Numbered from the stretch's first letter, positions 34,960-44,055 are shown. The stretch: DNA of 64,000 bases from Actinoplanes octamycinicus (GCF_014205225.1 NZ_JACHNB010000001.1:6677501-6741500); one strand, 5' to 3'. The notes: generated by a model from the letters alone, not told the origin. Made by a program: numbers and translations.

Positions 34960-34980
34960 TGCGCCATCAGACTCGACGGC

Positions 34981-35109
34981 ATGCGCGACGACCTCGACAT
35001 CACCCCGGACGGCTGCCCGTTGAGCGCGGAATTGACGGCCGCCGGTCTGCGGTTGATCCGCTGGCTCGACGAGTCGCACCACTGGTTCGCCGCGAGCCGG
35101 CGCGGGTAA
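34981..35109 (+). CDS. 42-residue small ORF upstream of the serine hydrolase
   Basis: An ATG-to-TAA frame encoding MRDDLDITPDG, then 'LTAAGLRLIRWLDESHHWF'. It ends nine bases before the hydrolase start, so the two could be cotranscribed and coupled. An in-frame GTG at 34954 would lengthen it by nine residues. Codon third positions are GC-rich as in real genes. It could be a genuine small protein or the remnant of a longer regulator. Function unknown. Confidence 0.4.
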   Translation: MRDDLDITPDGCPLSAELTAAGLRLIRWLDESHHWFAASRRG

Positions 35110-35118
35110 GACATCGTG

Positions 35119-36135
35119 ATGCCGGGGATCCAGGAGCGGGTGCAGCGGTGCATCGACGGGCTGGTCGCGAGCGGCGCGGAGACGGCGGTGCAGGTCGCCG
35201 TCTATCGGGACGGCGCGCCGATTGTCGACGCGGTGGCCGGGCCGGTCACCTCCGGGACGCCGATCTTCAGTTTCTCCACGGGCAAGAATGTGACAGCCAC
35301 CCTCGCGCATCTGCTCGTCGCGCGCGGATATCTCGATTACGACACCCGGATCGCGGATCTCTGGCCGGAATTCGAGGCGCGCGGCAAGGGTACGGTGACG
35401 CTGCGGCACGTGCTGACCCATACGGCCGGCCTTCCGGCCATGCCGCGGGAGATCACCCCGGGCGAGCTTGCCGACTGGTCCCGGGTGTGCGCGGCGCTGG
35501 CGGCCGCCGAGCCGCGGTGGCGTCCCGGGACGGCGACCGGCTACCACTCGTACACTTTCGGCTTTCTCGTCGGGGAACTGGCCCGCCGGGCGACCGGGCA
35601 GCCGATCGGCGAGTTGCTGCGGGACTGGCTCACCGTGCCGCTCGGTATCGAGGGGGAGCTGTACTTCGGTGTTCCGTCGCTTTCCGGGTTGGCGCGGATC
35701 GATCCGGGGCCGTCGTGGCCGGCCGGCGACAATGCCGTTCTCGCGCCGTGGGAGAGCCGGCCGAATGCCGATTTCGGCAACGACCCGGAGATTCTGCGCG
35801 CCGACATACCGTCGGTGGGTTGTGTCACCGCGCACGGGCTGGCCGCGATGTTCAATGCGGTGCTGCGCTGGGGGCTGGTGGATGCCACTGTCGCTTTCGA
35901 GGGTGTCGACCAGGTCTTCGGCAATCCGGTGCGGATGGTTCTCGGCTATCCACTGGGCCCGATCGGGTCGGCGGCCGCTTTCGGATGGCCTGGTGGGGGA
36001 GGCAGCTACGCGTACGCGGATCCGGCTTCCCGGATCGCCTTCGCGGTGACGAAGACGCGGCTCACCCCGAATTTCGACACCGCGTTTCTGGTCGACGAGC
36101 AGATCCGGGCAGCGGATCGGGACCGGACTGCCTAA
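35119..36135 (+). CDS. Serine hydrolase of the beta-lactamase/class C PBP fold
   Basis: The 338-residue protein has the SxxK nucleophile motif in 'FSFSTGKNVTATL' (STGK), a Tyr motif 'GYHSYTFG' (YHS for YxN) and a C-terminal 'FGWPGGGGSYAYAD' in place of the KTG strand. No signal peptide, so cytoplasmic. The family includes esterases such as EstB and D-aminopeptidases; substrate unknown. ATG 35119 is chosen, directly after an in-frame GTG at 35116; Shine-Dalgarno weak. Confidence 0.82.
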   Translation: MPGIQERVQRCIDGLVASGAETAVQVAVYRDGAPIVDAVAGPVTSGTPIFSFSTGKNVTATLAHLLVARGYLDYDTRIADLWPEFEARGKGTVTLRHVLTHTAGLPAMPREITPGELADWSRVCAALAAAEPRWRPGTATGYHSYTFGFLVGELARRATGQPIGELLRDWLTVPLGIEGELYFGVPSLSGLARIDPGPSWPAGDNAVLAPWESRPNADFGNDPEILRADIPSVGCVTAHGLAAMFNAVLRWGLVDATVAFEGVDQVFGNPVRMVLGYPLGPIGSAAAFGWPGGGGSYAYADPASRIAFAVTKTRLTPNFDTAFLVDEQIRAADRDRTA

Positions 36136-36144
36136 CCTGGTCGG

Positions 36145-36918
36145 GTGCTGTCGCGGACAACGCTGTCGTTGCTGGCCGGTGCGGCGCTGATCGCCGTGCT
36201 GGGCGGGTTGTTCGGGTCCGCGCCGGCGACCGGCGGCGGGTGCCTGGTGGCGTTCGGTGTGCTGGCGGCGCAGCGGTCGGTGCCGCTTCGGATCCGGGTG
36301 ATGCTGTGTGCGGGCCTGGCCCTGCTCGGCGTCGCCGTGGTGCGATACGTGTGGGACTGGGCGGATCCGATGGGCGGCGGGGTCGACACCGCCGAGCTGG
36401 TCGCCCGGATCAAGGATCCGGCGTGGCAGCGCGCCCGGTTCCAGCGGGATCTGCTGGTGGCGGGCTGTCTGGCCGCGGGGTTCGGCATCCTGGCCGGGAC
36501 CACGGTGTATCTGTCCCGGGGGCGGCTGCGGGCGGTTCCGGTCCCGGTGGCCGCGACGCTGATGGCGATGGTCGCGCTGGTTCTCGTGCCGGTGCTCGGG
36601 TCGTTCACGAACATGGTGGTGGGGACGGCCGTTTTGGTCGGCGGTTACCTGTGGGTGATGCGGCGGGCGGTCCGCGGGTACGGCGCGGTCCCGGTCGCGG
36701 TGGCCGGGTCGACGGTGCTGGCCACCGTGGTCTGGCAGGCCGTGGACCTCGCGTCGCGCAATCGGCCCCGGCCGGTCGAGCCGGGAGTGTTCTATGCGGT
36801 CGCGGTGGCCGTCGACACCGGGCCGGACGTGGAGCTCGCGGTCGAGGTGGGGCTGCTCCTGCTGGCGGCCTCCGCCGTCGTGCTCGCCTGCGGGCGGCTG
36901 AGCCGGGACCGCGCCTAG
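36145..36918 (+). CDS. Polytopic membrane protein of unknown function
   Basis: The 257-residue protein has about seven hydrophobic segments and a charged loop 'ARIKDPAWQRARFQRD' near residue 85. Family not recognised. GTG 36145 lies nine bases after the hydrolase stop; a TAACCT hexamer six bases before the start also allows a separate leaderless transcript. Confidence 0.7.
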   Translation: MLSRTTLSLLAGAALIAVLGGLFGSAPATGGGCLVAFGVLAAQRSVPLRIRVMLCAGLALLGVAVVRYVWDWADPMGGGVDTAELVARIKDPAWQRARFQRDLLVAGCLAAGFGILAGTTVYLSRGRLRAVPVPVAATLMAMVALVLVPVLGSFTNMVVGTAVLVGGYLWVMRRAVRGYGAVPVAVAGSTVLATVVWQAVDLASRNRPRPVEPGVFYAVAVAVDTGPDVELAVEVGLLLLAASAVVLACGRLSRDRA

Positions 36919-37015
36919 CTGGGCCAGGCGGCGTCTTTTCCTTTGCGGAAACCTGCTGCCAAGGGCGCCGGTTATCGTTCCACGGTCAGCGGCGGATGCG
37001 GCGCGGCGGAGCGTT

Positions 37016-37459
37016 TCAGCAGGCCACCCAGCAGTAGAGACGGTTTGTGGTGCCGGCTGCGGACCGTGCCAACTGGGCGATCTCGGAAAGGAGGGCTGTG
37101 GCGGTCTCCGCATCGATGTGCGTGCCGTCCGCCACCACCAACGGGTGCCATGACTCGGCGATCTCGCGCAGCCGGAGGGGAGAGGCTTTGATCAGATCGA
37201 GGACCAGCTCGTCCGGGAGGGCGAAGACGGCACTGCCGTCGTTCACGAAGTCGGCCACCATGGTCAGGTCGTACCGCTCGGGCGGGTAGGCGGCGGGGCG
37301 GCCGGCCGACAGCTCGCGCCAGGCGAGCACCGCGTCGTCGGCGTCGAAATAGATGTCGCTGGCGTCCACCACCGGATATCTGCCGGCGGGCCCGCTGTTG
37401 CGGACGGCGGCGGCTGCGGCGTCGCCGGGTGCGGCGAAGAACTCGACGTACTTGCTCAC
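37016..37459 (-). CDS. Hypothetical protein
   Basis: A soluble 147-residue protein with no motif I can name. Notable stretches are 'DADDAVLAWRELSAGRP', shown in part, and a C-terminal 'LYCWVAC'. The layout recalls small DUF1877-like proteins, but the match is weak. It lies 64 bp downstream of the siderophore decarboxylase on the same strand and may be an end-of-operon passenger. Confidence 0.6.
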   Translation of the reverse strand: MSKYVEFFAAPGDAAAAAVRNSGPAGRYPVVDASDIYFDADDAVLAWRELSAGRPAAYPPERYDLTMVADFVNDGSAVFALPDELVLDLIKASPLRLREIAESWHPLVVADGTHIDAETATALLSEIAQLARSAAGTTNRLYCWVAC

Positions 37460-37523
37460 CAGGGCATCCTCTCGGACCGGCCGGCAACGATTCCGGCGGT
37501 GCGGAGCAGCGGGCCGGCGGTTC

Positions 37524-38660
37524 TCAAAGGATCACGAAGTCGGGAGGCGGGTGGCGGAGGAAGTCGTGGTGCGAGATGTCCCAGCCATAAGCGCCGGTGC
37601 GGGCGAAGACCAGACGGTCGCCGACTCGCAGCCGCGCGACGTGCTGGCCGCGGGTGAGGACGTCGCGCGGAGTGCACAGCTCGCCGACCGCGTCGACCGG
37701 GGTGTCGGTGATGGCGGGCCGGGGATAGGGGCGGTCCCAGGTGTCGATCGGAAGGACGGTGAACGGATGGCTGTAACCCCAGGCGGCGGGCAGCCGGAAA
37801 TGATGGGTGCCGCCGCGCAGCACGGCGAAGGTGCGGCCGTGGGTGGTCTTCAGGTCGAGGACCTCGGCGGTGTAGTAGCCGGCGTCGGCGGCCAGGTAGC
37901 GGCCCGGTTCCAGGATCAGCTCGACGCCGTCCGGGACGGTCACCCGGGACAGCGGGGCCAGGTCGATGCTGGCGGGGGAGGTGTAGTCGACGCCGAGGCC
38001 GCCGCCGGCGTTGACCACGCGGAGGTTCAGGTGGTGGCGGGCGGCGGTGGTGAGCGACCAGTCGAGGGCGTCGCGGAGGAAGCCGGCGTGCGCGGCGCCG
38101 TCCAGGTTGTTGGAGACCGCGTGCAGGTGGAAACCGATCACGGTGAGGCCGGCCGGGATCGCGTCGAGGACGGCGGGGAGCTGGCTCTCGTCGATGCCGA
38201 ACGGGGTCGGGGTGCCGGTCATGGCGTGGCTGCCGGTGACGCCGACGGTGCTGCGGTTGACCCGCAGGCAGATGTCGGTGCGCAGGCCGAGACCGGCGAG
38301 GCGGTCGAGTTCGTGGCGGCTCTCGACGTTGAGCAGGGCGCCGGCTGCCACGGCGGCGGCCAGCTCGGCGTCGGTCTTGGCTGGGCCGCCGAAGACGATG
38401 CGGCGGGCGCCGGCCTGGACGGCGAGGGCGAGTTCGCCGCCGGAGGCGACCTCCAGGCCGTCGCAGGCCGCGGCGAGCGTGTCGACGACGGCGCGGTGGC
38501 CGTTGGCCTTCACGGCGTAGAGCAGCGTGGTGCGCGGCGGCAGGGCCGACCGCAGATGATCAGCCTGCCGGCGCAGCGCGGCGGTGTCGTAGAGATAGGC
38601 GCAGGCGGGCGCCGGCAGGCGGCGCAGCGCGTCGGCGACCGGCCCGGGCGGCTCAGCCAT
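37524..38660 (-). CDS. PLP-dependent decarboxylase of the siderophore cassette (LysA/SbnH-like)
   Basis: The 378-residue fold-type III enzyme has PLP Lys51 in 'LLYAVKANGH', 'EVASGGELALA', the Gly-rich phosphate loop 'VVNAGGGLGVDY', and the active-site Cys in 'GELCTPRDVL'. It belongs with diaminopimelate/ornithine decarboxylases. Next to NIS synthetases, such enzymes (SbnH in staphyloferrin B) make the diamine arm or decarboxylate an intermediate. Start ATG 38660 overlaps the upstream synthetase by eight bases. Confidence 0.85.
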   Translation of the reverse strand: MAEPPGPVADALRRLPAPACAYLYDTAALRRQADHLRSALPPRTTLLYAVKANGHRAVVDTLAAACDGLEVASGGELALAVQAGARRIVFGGPAKTDAELAAAVAAGALLNVESRHELDRLAGLGLRTDICLRVNRSTVGVTGSHAMTGTPTPFGIDESQLPAVLDAIPAGLTVIGFHLHAVSNNLDGAAHAGFLRDALDWSLTTAARHHLNLRVVNAGGGLGVDYTSPASIDLAPLSRVTVPDGVELILEPGRYLAADAGYYTAEVLDLKTTHGRTFAVLRGGTHHFRLPAAWGYSHPFTVLPIDTWDRPYPRPAITDTPVDAVGELCTPRDVLTRGQHVARLRVGDRLVFARTGAYGWDISHHDFLRHPPPDFVIL

Positions 38661-40206
38661 GGAGCGGGTTCTCCACCGGGAGGTAAAGGTCGCCGTCGCC
38701 GGCCAGACGCATCCGGACCAGGGCTTTGTGCGGGACGGTGGGCGCGGTGAAGGCGGCGTGGTCGGCGCGTGCCTCGGGCGAGTCCAGCGCGTCGTAGGTC
38801 TCGTCGACGACGTCGCGGACGATGCGCCAGGCGGTGGTCTCGCTGAGGGAGAGGAGGAGGCCGAGTTGCAGCACGATCTCGCCGAGGTGGGCCTGGAAAG
38901 CGGTGTAGCCGAGCTTGGCGCGCATGACAGCCGGGTCGTCGGTGCCGACCACCGAGCCGGGCCACAGGTCGACGCGATGGCCGGCGGCGGCGAGGCGGGG
39001 CAGGTGCAGGCGCAGGCCGGCGAAGTCGCGCAGGGCGAGGCGGTGCGGGTGTCCGTTCGTGAAGGTGGGGAGGCAGTTCTGCAGATGGGCTTCGAGGGCG
39101 ACGCCGCGGGCGGCCAGGCGCAGCAGCGGCGGGAGCAGCAGGCGGGTGTAGTCGGCGAGCCAGCCGGCCGGGCCGCCGCCGTGCTGGTCGACGAGCTCGG
39201 GCAGGCGGTAGGGCAGGGCGCTGCCGGGGATCGCCTCCTCGCCGGCCGCAAGGCGGCCGGTGAGGCCGTCGCGCAGGATGGCGGAGAGGTCCCGGCCGGA
39301 GCCGGCCGGGACGGCGGCGCCGGCGGTCTCGGCCATCAGCAGCAGGGACGGCTCGTCGGCGGCGAGACGGTGCAGCAGGGCGGAGACGGCGGGGCCGTTG
39401 CGGGTGCTGGCGACCGAGATGCTGCGGCGGGTGGAGGTGACCTGGATGTCGAGGGAGACCTTCACGTAACGGCGGGTGCCGTCGGCGGCCGGCGGGAGGA
39501 GCAGGGTGCGCAGCGCGGCGGTCGGGACGGCGTCGAGGTGGCCGTCCAGGTGGCGCAGCGTGCCATCGGCGAAGAGGGCCTGGTAGCGCCGGGTCACCAG
39601 GGCCAGCTGCCAGGCGTGGACCGGTTGGAGGCGGTAACCCGGCGGGACTGGGGAGATGCCCGGATACAAAGCGCCGAAATCGTCGCCGAGGTGGGCGTCA
39701 TCGCGGACCGCGATGAATCGGATCTCGGTGTGCCCGGCCTCCAGGTCGTGGGCCAGCACGTCGCAGGTGTCCCAGCCGAGCCGGGTCCGGCCGCACGGGT
39801 GCAGGTTGTGACCGGAGATGGCCAGCCGTTCGCCGGCGATGGCCGATTCGTCGGCGTCACCGCCGGGCACCGGGCCGGGCCGGGCCAGCGCGATCGCCAG
39901 GTTGATCACCGCGTTGCGGATCTCGGCGGCGAAGGCGGGTGCGTCGATGGCGAGCAGGTCGGCCGGATCGGCCACGCCGGCGCTGTCGAACTCGACGCGG
40001 TGGAAGGCGTGCCGGGTCCCGCCCCGGTGGTCATCGGTGAGACCCTCCCGGGCGAGGGCGCCGCGCAGCCGCCGTCCGACCGTCTCCGCGGCGGCCGGCA
40101 GGTGGTCGAGGAAGCCGGCGACCAGGTGCGGTGCGTGCACGGCGAGGGCCGCCTGGGTGTGCGCGGCGGCCGCGGCGAGCCGGCCGGTGGTGAGGCTCGA
40201 GGTCAT
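38653..40206 (-). CDS. IucA/IucC-family NIS siderophore synthetase (second)
   Basis: The 517-residue protein has 'SGHNLHPCGRTRLGW' (the ATP-binding signature near residue 130 of IucA/IucC enzymes), 'ISVASTRNGPAVS' and 'VALEAHLQNCLP' (family His/Asn motif). These enzymes adenylate a carboxylate such as citrate and condense it with an amine or alcohol. The start overlaps the upstream synthetase stop by four bases (ATGA). Confidence 0.9.
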   Translation of the reverse strand: MTSSLTTGRLAAAAAHTQAALAVHAPHLVAGFLDHLPAAAETVGRRLRGALAREGLTDDHRGGTRHAFHRVEFDSAGVADPADLLAIDAPAFAAEIRNAVINLAIALARPGPVPGGDADESAIAGERLAISGHNLHPCGRTRLGWDTCDVLAHDLEAGHTEIRFIAVRDDAHLGDDFGALYPGISPVPPGYRLQPVHAWQLALVTRRYQALFADGTLRHLDGHLDAVPTAALRTLLLPPAADGTRRYVKVSLDIQVTSTRRSISVASTRNGPAVSALLHRLAADEPSLLLMAETAGAAVPAGSGRDLSAILRDGLTGRLAAGEEAIPGSALPYRLPELVDQHGGGPAGWLADYTRLLLPPLLRLAARGVALEAHLQNCLPTFTNGHPHRLALRDFAGLRLHLPRLAAAGHRVDLWPGSVVGTDDPAVMRAKLGYTAFQAHLGEIVLQLGLLLSLSETTAWRIVRDVVDETYDALDSPEARADHAAFTAPTVPHKALVRMRLAGDGDLYLPVENPLHG

Positions 40207-41564
40207 GCGTGCACCGCCATCGGGTTGGGCTGGAACGTCCAGATGTCGTCGAGCGGGTCGGCGGCGAGGCGCATGGCGGTGGTCGCCTTGATCGGCAGTG
40301 GCTCGGTGAGCAGCTCGGGGACCTGGCGCAGGCCGGCGGCGACGATCGCCCAGAGCCGGTCGGGTTCGGCGCCGTGATGGGCGGCGAAGGCGTCGACGAG
40401 CTGGCCGGCGACGGTGCCGAGCGCGGCGGCGGCGAGCTTGGTGCGCAGCGTGGCCGGGTCGTCGGTGAGCAGGTCGCCGTGCAGGTCGAGGCCCAGCTCG
40501 CGGCTGACCCGGACGCCGCCCAGGTCGCGGTAAAGGATCCGGACCGGGCGGCGGTCGCGGAGCACGACCAGGGTGTTCTGCCCGTGCGCCTCCAGCGCGA
40601 CGCCGCGGGTGAGCACGGTGGCGAGCGGGGTGAACAGGAGGTCGGTGAGCTGGGCGAGCCAGGCGTACGGGTCGTCGACCGTGCTCAGGAAGTGGTTGGT
40701 GAAGATGCCCAGCGGCACGGCCTGCTCGCCGGGGGCGAGGCGGGGCGCGCGGCGCACCAGGTGTGCCAGGCGCCGGTCCGGCCCGTGCTCGGTGATCACC
40801 GCGCCGGCCTCGGTCTCGGCGAGGATGTCGATCGGCAGGTCCGCGGTGAGCCGCTGCAGGGCGGCGGAGAGGATCGGCCCGTTGTGCACCGCCGCTGGGG
40901 AGACGGTGCGGACCGCGGAGGTCATCTGTACGTCGACGGCGGTCTTGAGGTGTGGGCCGCCGCTGACCGGGGCGACCGTGCGCAGCGACATCAGCGGCCG
41001 CATCGGCCGGGTCGGGCCGGCGTCGGTCAGCCACGGGTACTGCTCGCGCAGCCGGGCGGCCTGCCACGGGTGGGCGTAAAGGACCGGCTGGGCGGCGCCG
41101 TGCCAGCGCTCGGCCGGGACCCGCAACCGGCGCAGCCGGATCACCGGGCGGTGCTCGGGGGCGTAGGCCAGGACGTCGGCGACGGTCATCCCGGCGCGGG
41201 TGCGGCAGCCTGGGTGCAGCGGGTGCCCGTCGGTCTCGAACTGCTCGATCCGCCCCAGGTCGGTCTCGGTCAGCGACGGCCGGACCGCGTTGGCCCGGGC
41301 CAGGGCGAGGTTCGCGACGCTGTTGGCGACCTCGGTGACGAAGGGGGTGCCGGGCCACAGCTTGGCGGTCAGCTCGACCGGGTCCATGTCGGCGTAGACG
41401 GCGCCGGGCAGCGGCTCACGCTCGATCGCCAGCCGCAGCCGGCGCAGGATCGCCGCGCGCGCCCCGGGCAGTGCCGCGTCGTAGCGTTCGACCAGGTCGG
41501 GGCGGAGATTTTCGAGCTCCGCGCGGGTCTGGGCCGGGTCGGCGGTGGGGGTCGGCTGCGGCAC
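40203..41564 (-). CDS. IucA/IucC-family NIS siderophore synthetase (first)
   Basis: The 453-residue protein is paralogous to the next gene: 'TDGHPLHPGCRTRAGM', 'SAVRTVSPAAVHNGP' and 'VALEAHGQNTLVV'. The GTG at 41564 (VPQPTPTADP) is taken as start, with GGTGGG directly before it; an upstream extension to 41666 would be translated repeat DNA and is rejected. It heads a three-gene operon with coupled starts. No IdeR/DmdR iron box was seen upstream, although iron control would be expected. Confidence 0.88.
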   Translation of the reverse strand: MPQPTPTADPAQTRAELENLRPDLVERYDAALPGARAAILRRLRLAIEREPLPGAVYADMDPVELTAKLWPGTPFVTEVANSVANLALARANAVRPSLTETDLGRIEQFETDGHPLHPGCRTRAGMTVADVLAYAPEHRPVIRLRRLRVPAERWHGAAQPVLYAHPWQAARLREQYPWLTDAGPTRPMRPLMSLRTVAPVSGGPHLKTAVDVQMTSAVRTVSPAAVHNGPILSAALQRLTADLPIDILAETEAGAVITEHGPDRRLAHLVRRAPRLAPGEQAVPLGIFTNHFLSTVDDPYAWLAQLTDLLFTPLATVLTRGVALEAHGQNTLVVLRDRRPVRILYRDLGGVRVSRELGLDLHGDLLTDDPATLRTKLAAAALGTVAGQLVDAFAAHHGAEPDRLWAIVAAGLRQVPELLTEPLPIKATTAMRLAADPLDDIWTFQPNPMAVHA

Positions 41565-41604
41565 CCCACCATTGTCGCGTTGATCCGCGGACGTGTGTGG
41601 TCCA

Positions 41605-41733
41605 GGGCGTCGCGAGGCGAGCGACGACACATCCCGCTGCGGGGTGTCGCGGGCGAGCGACGACACACCCGGCCGCAGCGTGTCCTGGGGCGAGCGACGA
41701 CCTTCAGCCGCAGGGTGTCGAGGGGCGAGCGCC
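41605..41733. repeat. 3.5 tandem copies of a 35-37-bp unit upstream of the siderophore operon
   Basis: Units at 41605-41641, 41642-41678, 41679-41713 and partial 41714-41733, each with GTGTCG...GGCGAGCGACGAC. The array fills the space between the siderophore operon start and the TetR stop, so it occupies the operon's promoter region. Confidence 0.9.
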
Positions 41734-41741
41734 CGGCGCGC

Positions 41742-42302
41742 TCAGTGGACGAGCAGGGCGGTCAGCAGCTGGGTCAGCCAGGTCCGGGCCGCGTCGGTGT
41801 CGCCGTCGAGGAGCAATTGGACGGTCACCCCGTCGTAGGCGGCGATCACCGCGCGGGCGGCGGCCGGCACGTCCGGCAGTTCCAGCGGCATGGTGGCCAG
41901 GCGCTGCTCGATCGCGGCCCGGAGAGCGGCGCGGTGCTCGGCGAGCCGGCCGGCGACCTCCGGGTTGCGGGCGGCGTGCAGCAGGAAGTCCGTCTTGATC
42001 AGCAGCCAGTCGCGGTCGAGCAGCAGGGTGTCGGCGACCCGGGCGATGACCGCGGGGAAGTCCGGGTCGGGATCCGCCAGCGCCGCGGTGACCTGGGCGG
42101 CGATCAGGTCGGCGCGGTCGTCGTAGAGGGCGAAGAACAGCTCGTCGAGGCTGGCGAAGTTCGAGTAGAAGGCGCCGCGGGTGTAGCCGGCCGCCTCGCA
42201 GACCTCCTCGATCCGGGTCTGGCCCCAGCCCTTGGCGGCGAACACTTGCAGGGCGGCGTCGAGCAGCCGGCCGCGGGTCTCGGCTCGTCGGCGGGTGACC
42301 AT
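41742..42302 (-). CDS. TetR-family repressor
   Basis: The 186-residue protein has 'RGRLLDAALQVFAAKGWGQT' and the recognition helix 'CEAAGYTRGAFYSNFASLDELF', split here at GYTRGAFYSNF. Start chosen at ATG 42302 (MVTRRRAETRG), because longer in-frame ATGs at 42314 and 42329 lie in or next to the operator. Divergent from the KstD-like flavoprotein gene; two palindromes between them point to joint autoregulation. Confidence 0.85.
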   Translation of the reverse strand: MVTRRRAETRGRLLDAALQVFAAKGWGQTRIEEVCEAAGYTRGAFYSNFASLDELFFALYDDRADLIAAQVTAALADPDPDFPAVIARVADTLLLDRDWLLIKTDFLLHAARNPEVAGRLAEHRAALRAAIEQRLATMPLELPDVPAAARAVIAAYDGVTVQLLLDGDTDAARTWLTQLLTALLVH

Positions 42303-42323
42303 GCCGCCGAGCATAGCCTTTCC

Positions 42324-42357
42324 ATACATTCGTGTATCCGATACATTTTCGTATCGG
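42324..42357. promoter_or_regulatory. Two adjacent palindromes: TetR operators
   Basis: ATACA-TTCG-TGTAT (42324-42337) and CCGATAC-ATTTTC-GTATCGG (42338-42357) are both perfect and abut each other, in an AT-rich patch between the divergent genes. Each is a good TetR-dimer site. Confidence 0.75.
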
Positions 42358-42386
42358 AGTGGTCTGGATCACCGTGGGGAGTTGCT

Positions 42387-44051
42387 GTGGACGTCATCGT
42401 GGTGGGCGCGGGGCTGGCCGGCCTGGCCGCCGCTCATGAGATCACCAGCGCCGGGAAACGGGTGATCCTGATCGACCAGGAGAACCCGGCGAACCTCGGC
42501 GGCCAGGCCTGGTGGTCGTTCGGCGGGCTGTTCTTCGTCGACAGCCCGGAGCAGCGGCGCGCCCGGATCAGCGACAGCGTCGAGCTGGCCTGGAGCGACT
42601 GGCGGGGCAGCGCCGGCTTCGACCGGCTCGACGACGAGGATTCCTGGGCGGTCAAGTGGGCCCGGGCGTACGTCGAATTCGCCGCCGGCGAGAAGCGGTC
42701 CTGGCTGGCCGGCATGGGGTTGAGCTGGCTGCCGTTCGCCGGCTGGGCCGAGCGGGGTGACCTGCGCGCGGGCGGGCACGGCAACTCGGTGCCGCGCTTC
42801 CACATCACCTGGGGCACCGGCACCGGCGTGGTCGAGCCGTTCGCCGCCTCCGCGCACCGCGCCGCCGAGCGGGGCCTGCTGGAGTTCCGGCACCGGCACC
42901 GCGTCGACGAGCTGATCGTCGAGGCCGGCACGGTGGTCGGCGTCCGGGGGAAGGTGCTGGCCGACGACGACAGCGCCCGCGGCGTCGCCTCCAACCGCGA
43001 CGAGATCCAGGACTTCGAGGTACGCGCGCAGGCCGTGATCGTGACGACCGGCGGCATCGGGGCGAACCACGACCTGGTCCGGCAGTACTGGCCGGAACGG
43101 CTCGGCACCGCCCCGCGGACGATGATCACCGGGGTGCCGGCCTACGTGGACGGCCGGATGCTGCAGATCGCCGAAGACGCCGGGGCGCGCCTGGTCAACC
43201 GGGACCGGATGTGGCACTACACCGAGGGCATCCGCAACTGGGACCCGATCTGGCCCGGGCACGGCATCCGGATCCTGTCCGCGCCGTCGCCGATGTGGTT
43301 CGACGCGCTCGGCCGGCGGCTGCCGCAGCCGTACTATCCGAGCTACGACACCCTGGGGACGCTGCGCTACCTGCGGACCACGCCGGATCTGGCCGAGCAC
43401 GACCACTCCTGGTTCATCCTCACCCAGAAGATGATCGAGAAGGAGTTCGCGCTGTCCGGGTCGGAGCAGAACCCGGACATCACCGCGAAGGACCGTAAGG
43501 CGTTCCTCAAGGGCCGGATCATGGGCAAGGGCGCGCCCGCGCCGGTCGAGGCGTTCAAACGGCACGGGGCCGACTTCGTGGTCGCCCCGACGATCGACGA
43601 GCTGGTCGCCGGAATGAACAAGCTGACCGACACGCCGCTGCTGGACGCGGCGCACGTGCGCGGGCAGATCGAGGCCCGCGATCGGCAGTTGGCCAACAAG
43701 GTCACCAAGGACGCGCAGGTCCAGGGCATCTACAACTCGCGGCGCTACATCGGCGACAAGATCGGCCGGACGTCCACGCCGCACCGGATCCTGGACCCGG
43801 CGGCCGGCCCGCTGATCGGGGTGAAACTGCACATCCTGACCCGCAAGACGCTCGGCGGGATCCAGACCGACCTGGACTCGCGGGCGATCGGCCTGGACGG
43901 GCAGGTGCTGCCCGGCCTGTACGCGGCCGGTGAGGTGGCCGGGTTCGGCGGCGGCGGCGTGCACGGGTACAACGCGCTGGAGGGTACGTTCCTCGGCGGT
44001 TGCCTGTTCAGCGGCCGCAACGCCGGTCGGCACGCCGCCCGCGCGCTGTGA
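42387..44051 (+). CDS. FAD-binding dehydrogenase of the 3-ketosteroid-delta1-dehydrogenase/fumarate-reductase type
   Basis: A 554-residue flavoprotein. The FAD motif is at the very N-terminus (VVGAGLAGLAAAHEI, GxGxxG), 'VIVTTGGIGANHDLV' is in the middle, and the C-terminal FAD segment is 'GLYAAGEVAGFGGGGVHG'. The family (KstD-like 'FAD-binding dehydrogenase') oxidises steroid or other alicyclic substrates. GTG 42387 has GGGGAG five bases upstream. TetR control is likely through the palindromes at 42324. Confidence 0.88.
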   Translation: MDVIVVGAGLAGLAAAHEITSAGKRVILIDQENPANLGGQAWWSFGGLFFVDSPEQRRARISDSVELAWSDWRGSAGFDRLDDEDSWAVKWARAYVEFAAGEKRSWLAGMGLSWLPFAGWAERGDLRAGGHGNSVPRFHITWGTGTGVVEPFAASAHRAAERGLLEFRHRHRVDELIVEAGTVVGVRGKVLADDDSARGVASNRDEIQDFEVRAQAVIVTTGGIGANHDLVRQYWPERLGTAPRTMITGVPAYVDGRMLQIAEDAGARLVNRDRMWHYTEGIRNWDPIWPGHGIRILSAPSPMWFDALGRRLPQPYYPSYDTLGTLRYLRTTPDLAEHDHSWFILTQKMIEKEFALSGSEQNPDITAKDRKAFLKGRIMGKGAPAPVEAFKRHGADFVVAPTIDELVAGMNKLTDTPLLDAAHVRGQIEARDRQLANKVTKDAQVQGIYNSRRYIGDKIGRTSTPHRILDPAAGPLIGVKLHILTRKTLGGIQTDLDSRAIGLDGQVLPGLYAAGEVAGFGGGGVHGYNALEGTFLGGCLFSGRNAGRHAARAL

Positions 44052-44055
44052 TGCC

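Noticed and set aside
41565..41760. Search for an IdeR/DmdR iron box upstream of the siderophore operon
   Set aside because: No TTAGG-type palindrome seen in this interval by eye.
40209..42386. The long plus-strand extension upstream of the KstD-like flavoprotein
   Set aside because: The flavoprotein's FAD motif begins at the GTG 42387 with a good ribosome site; the upstream part is the shadow of the IucA/IucC and TetR genes.
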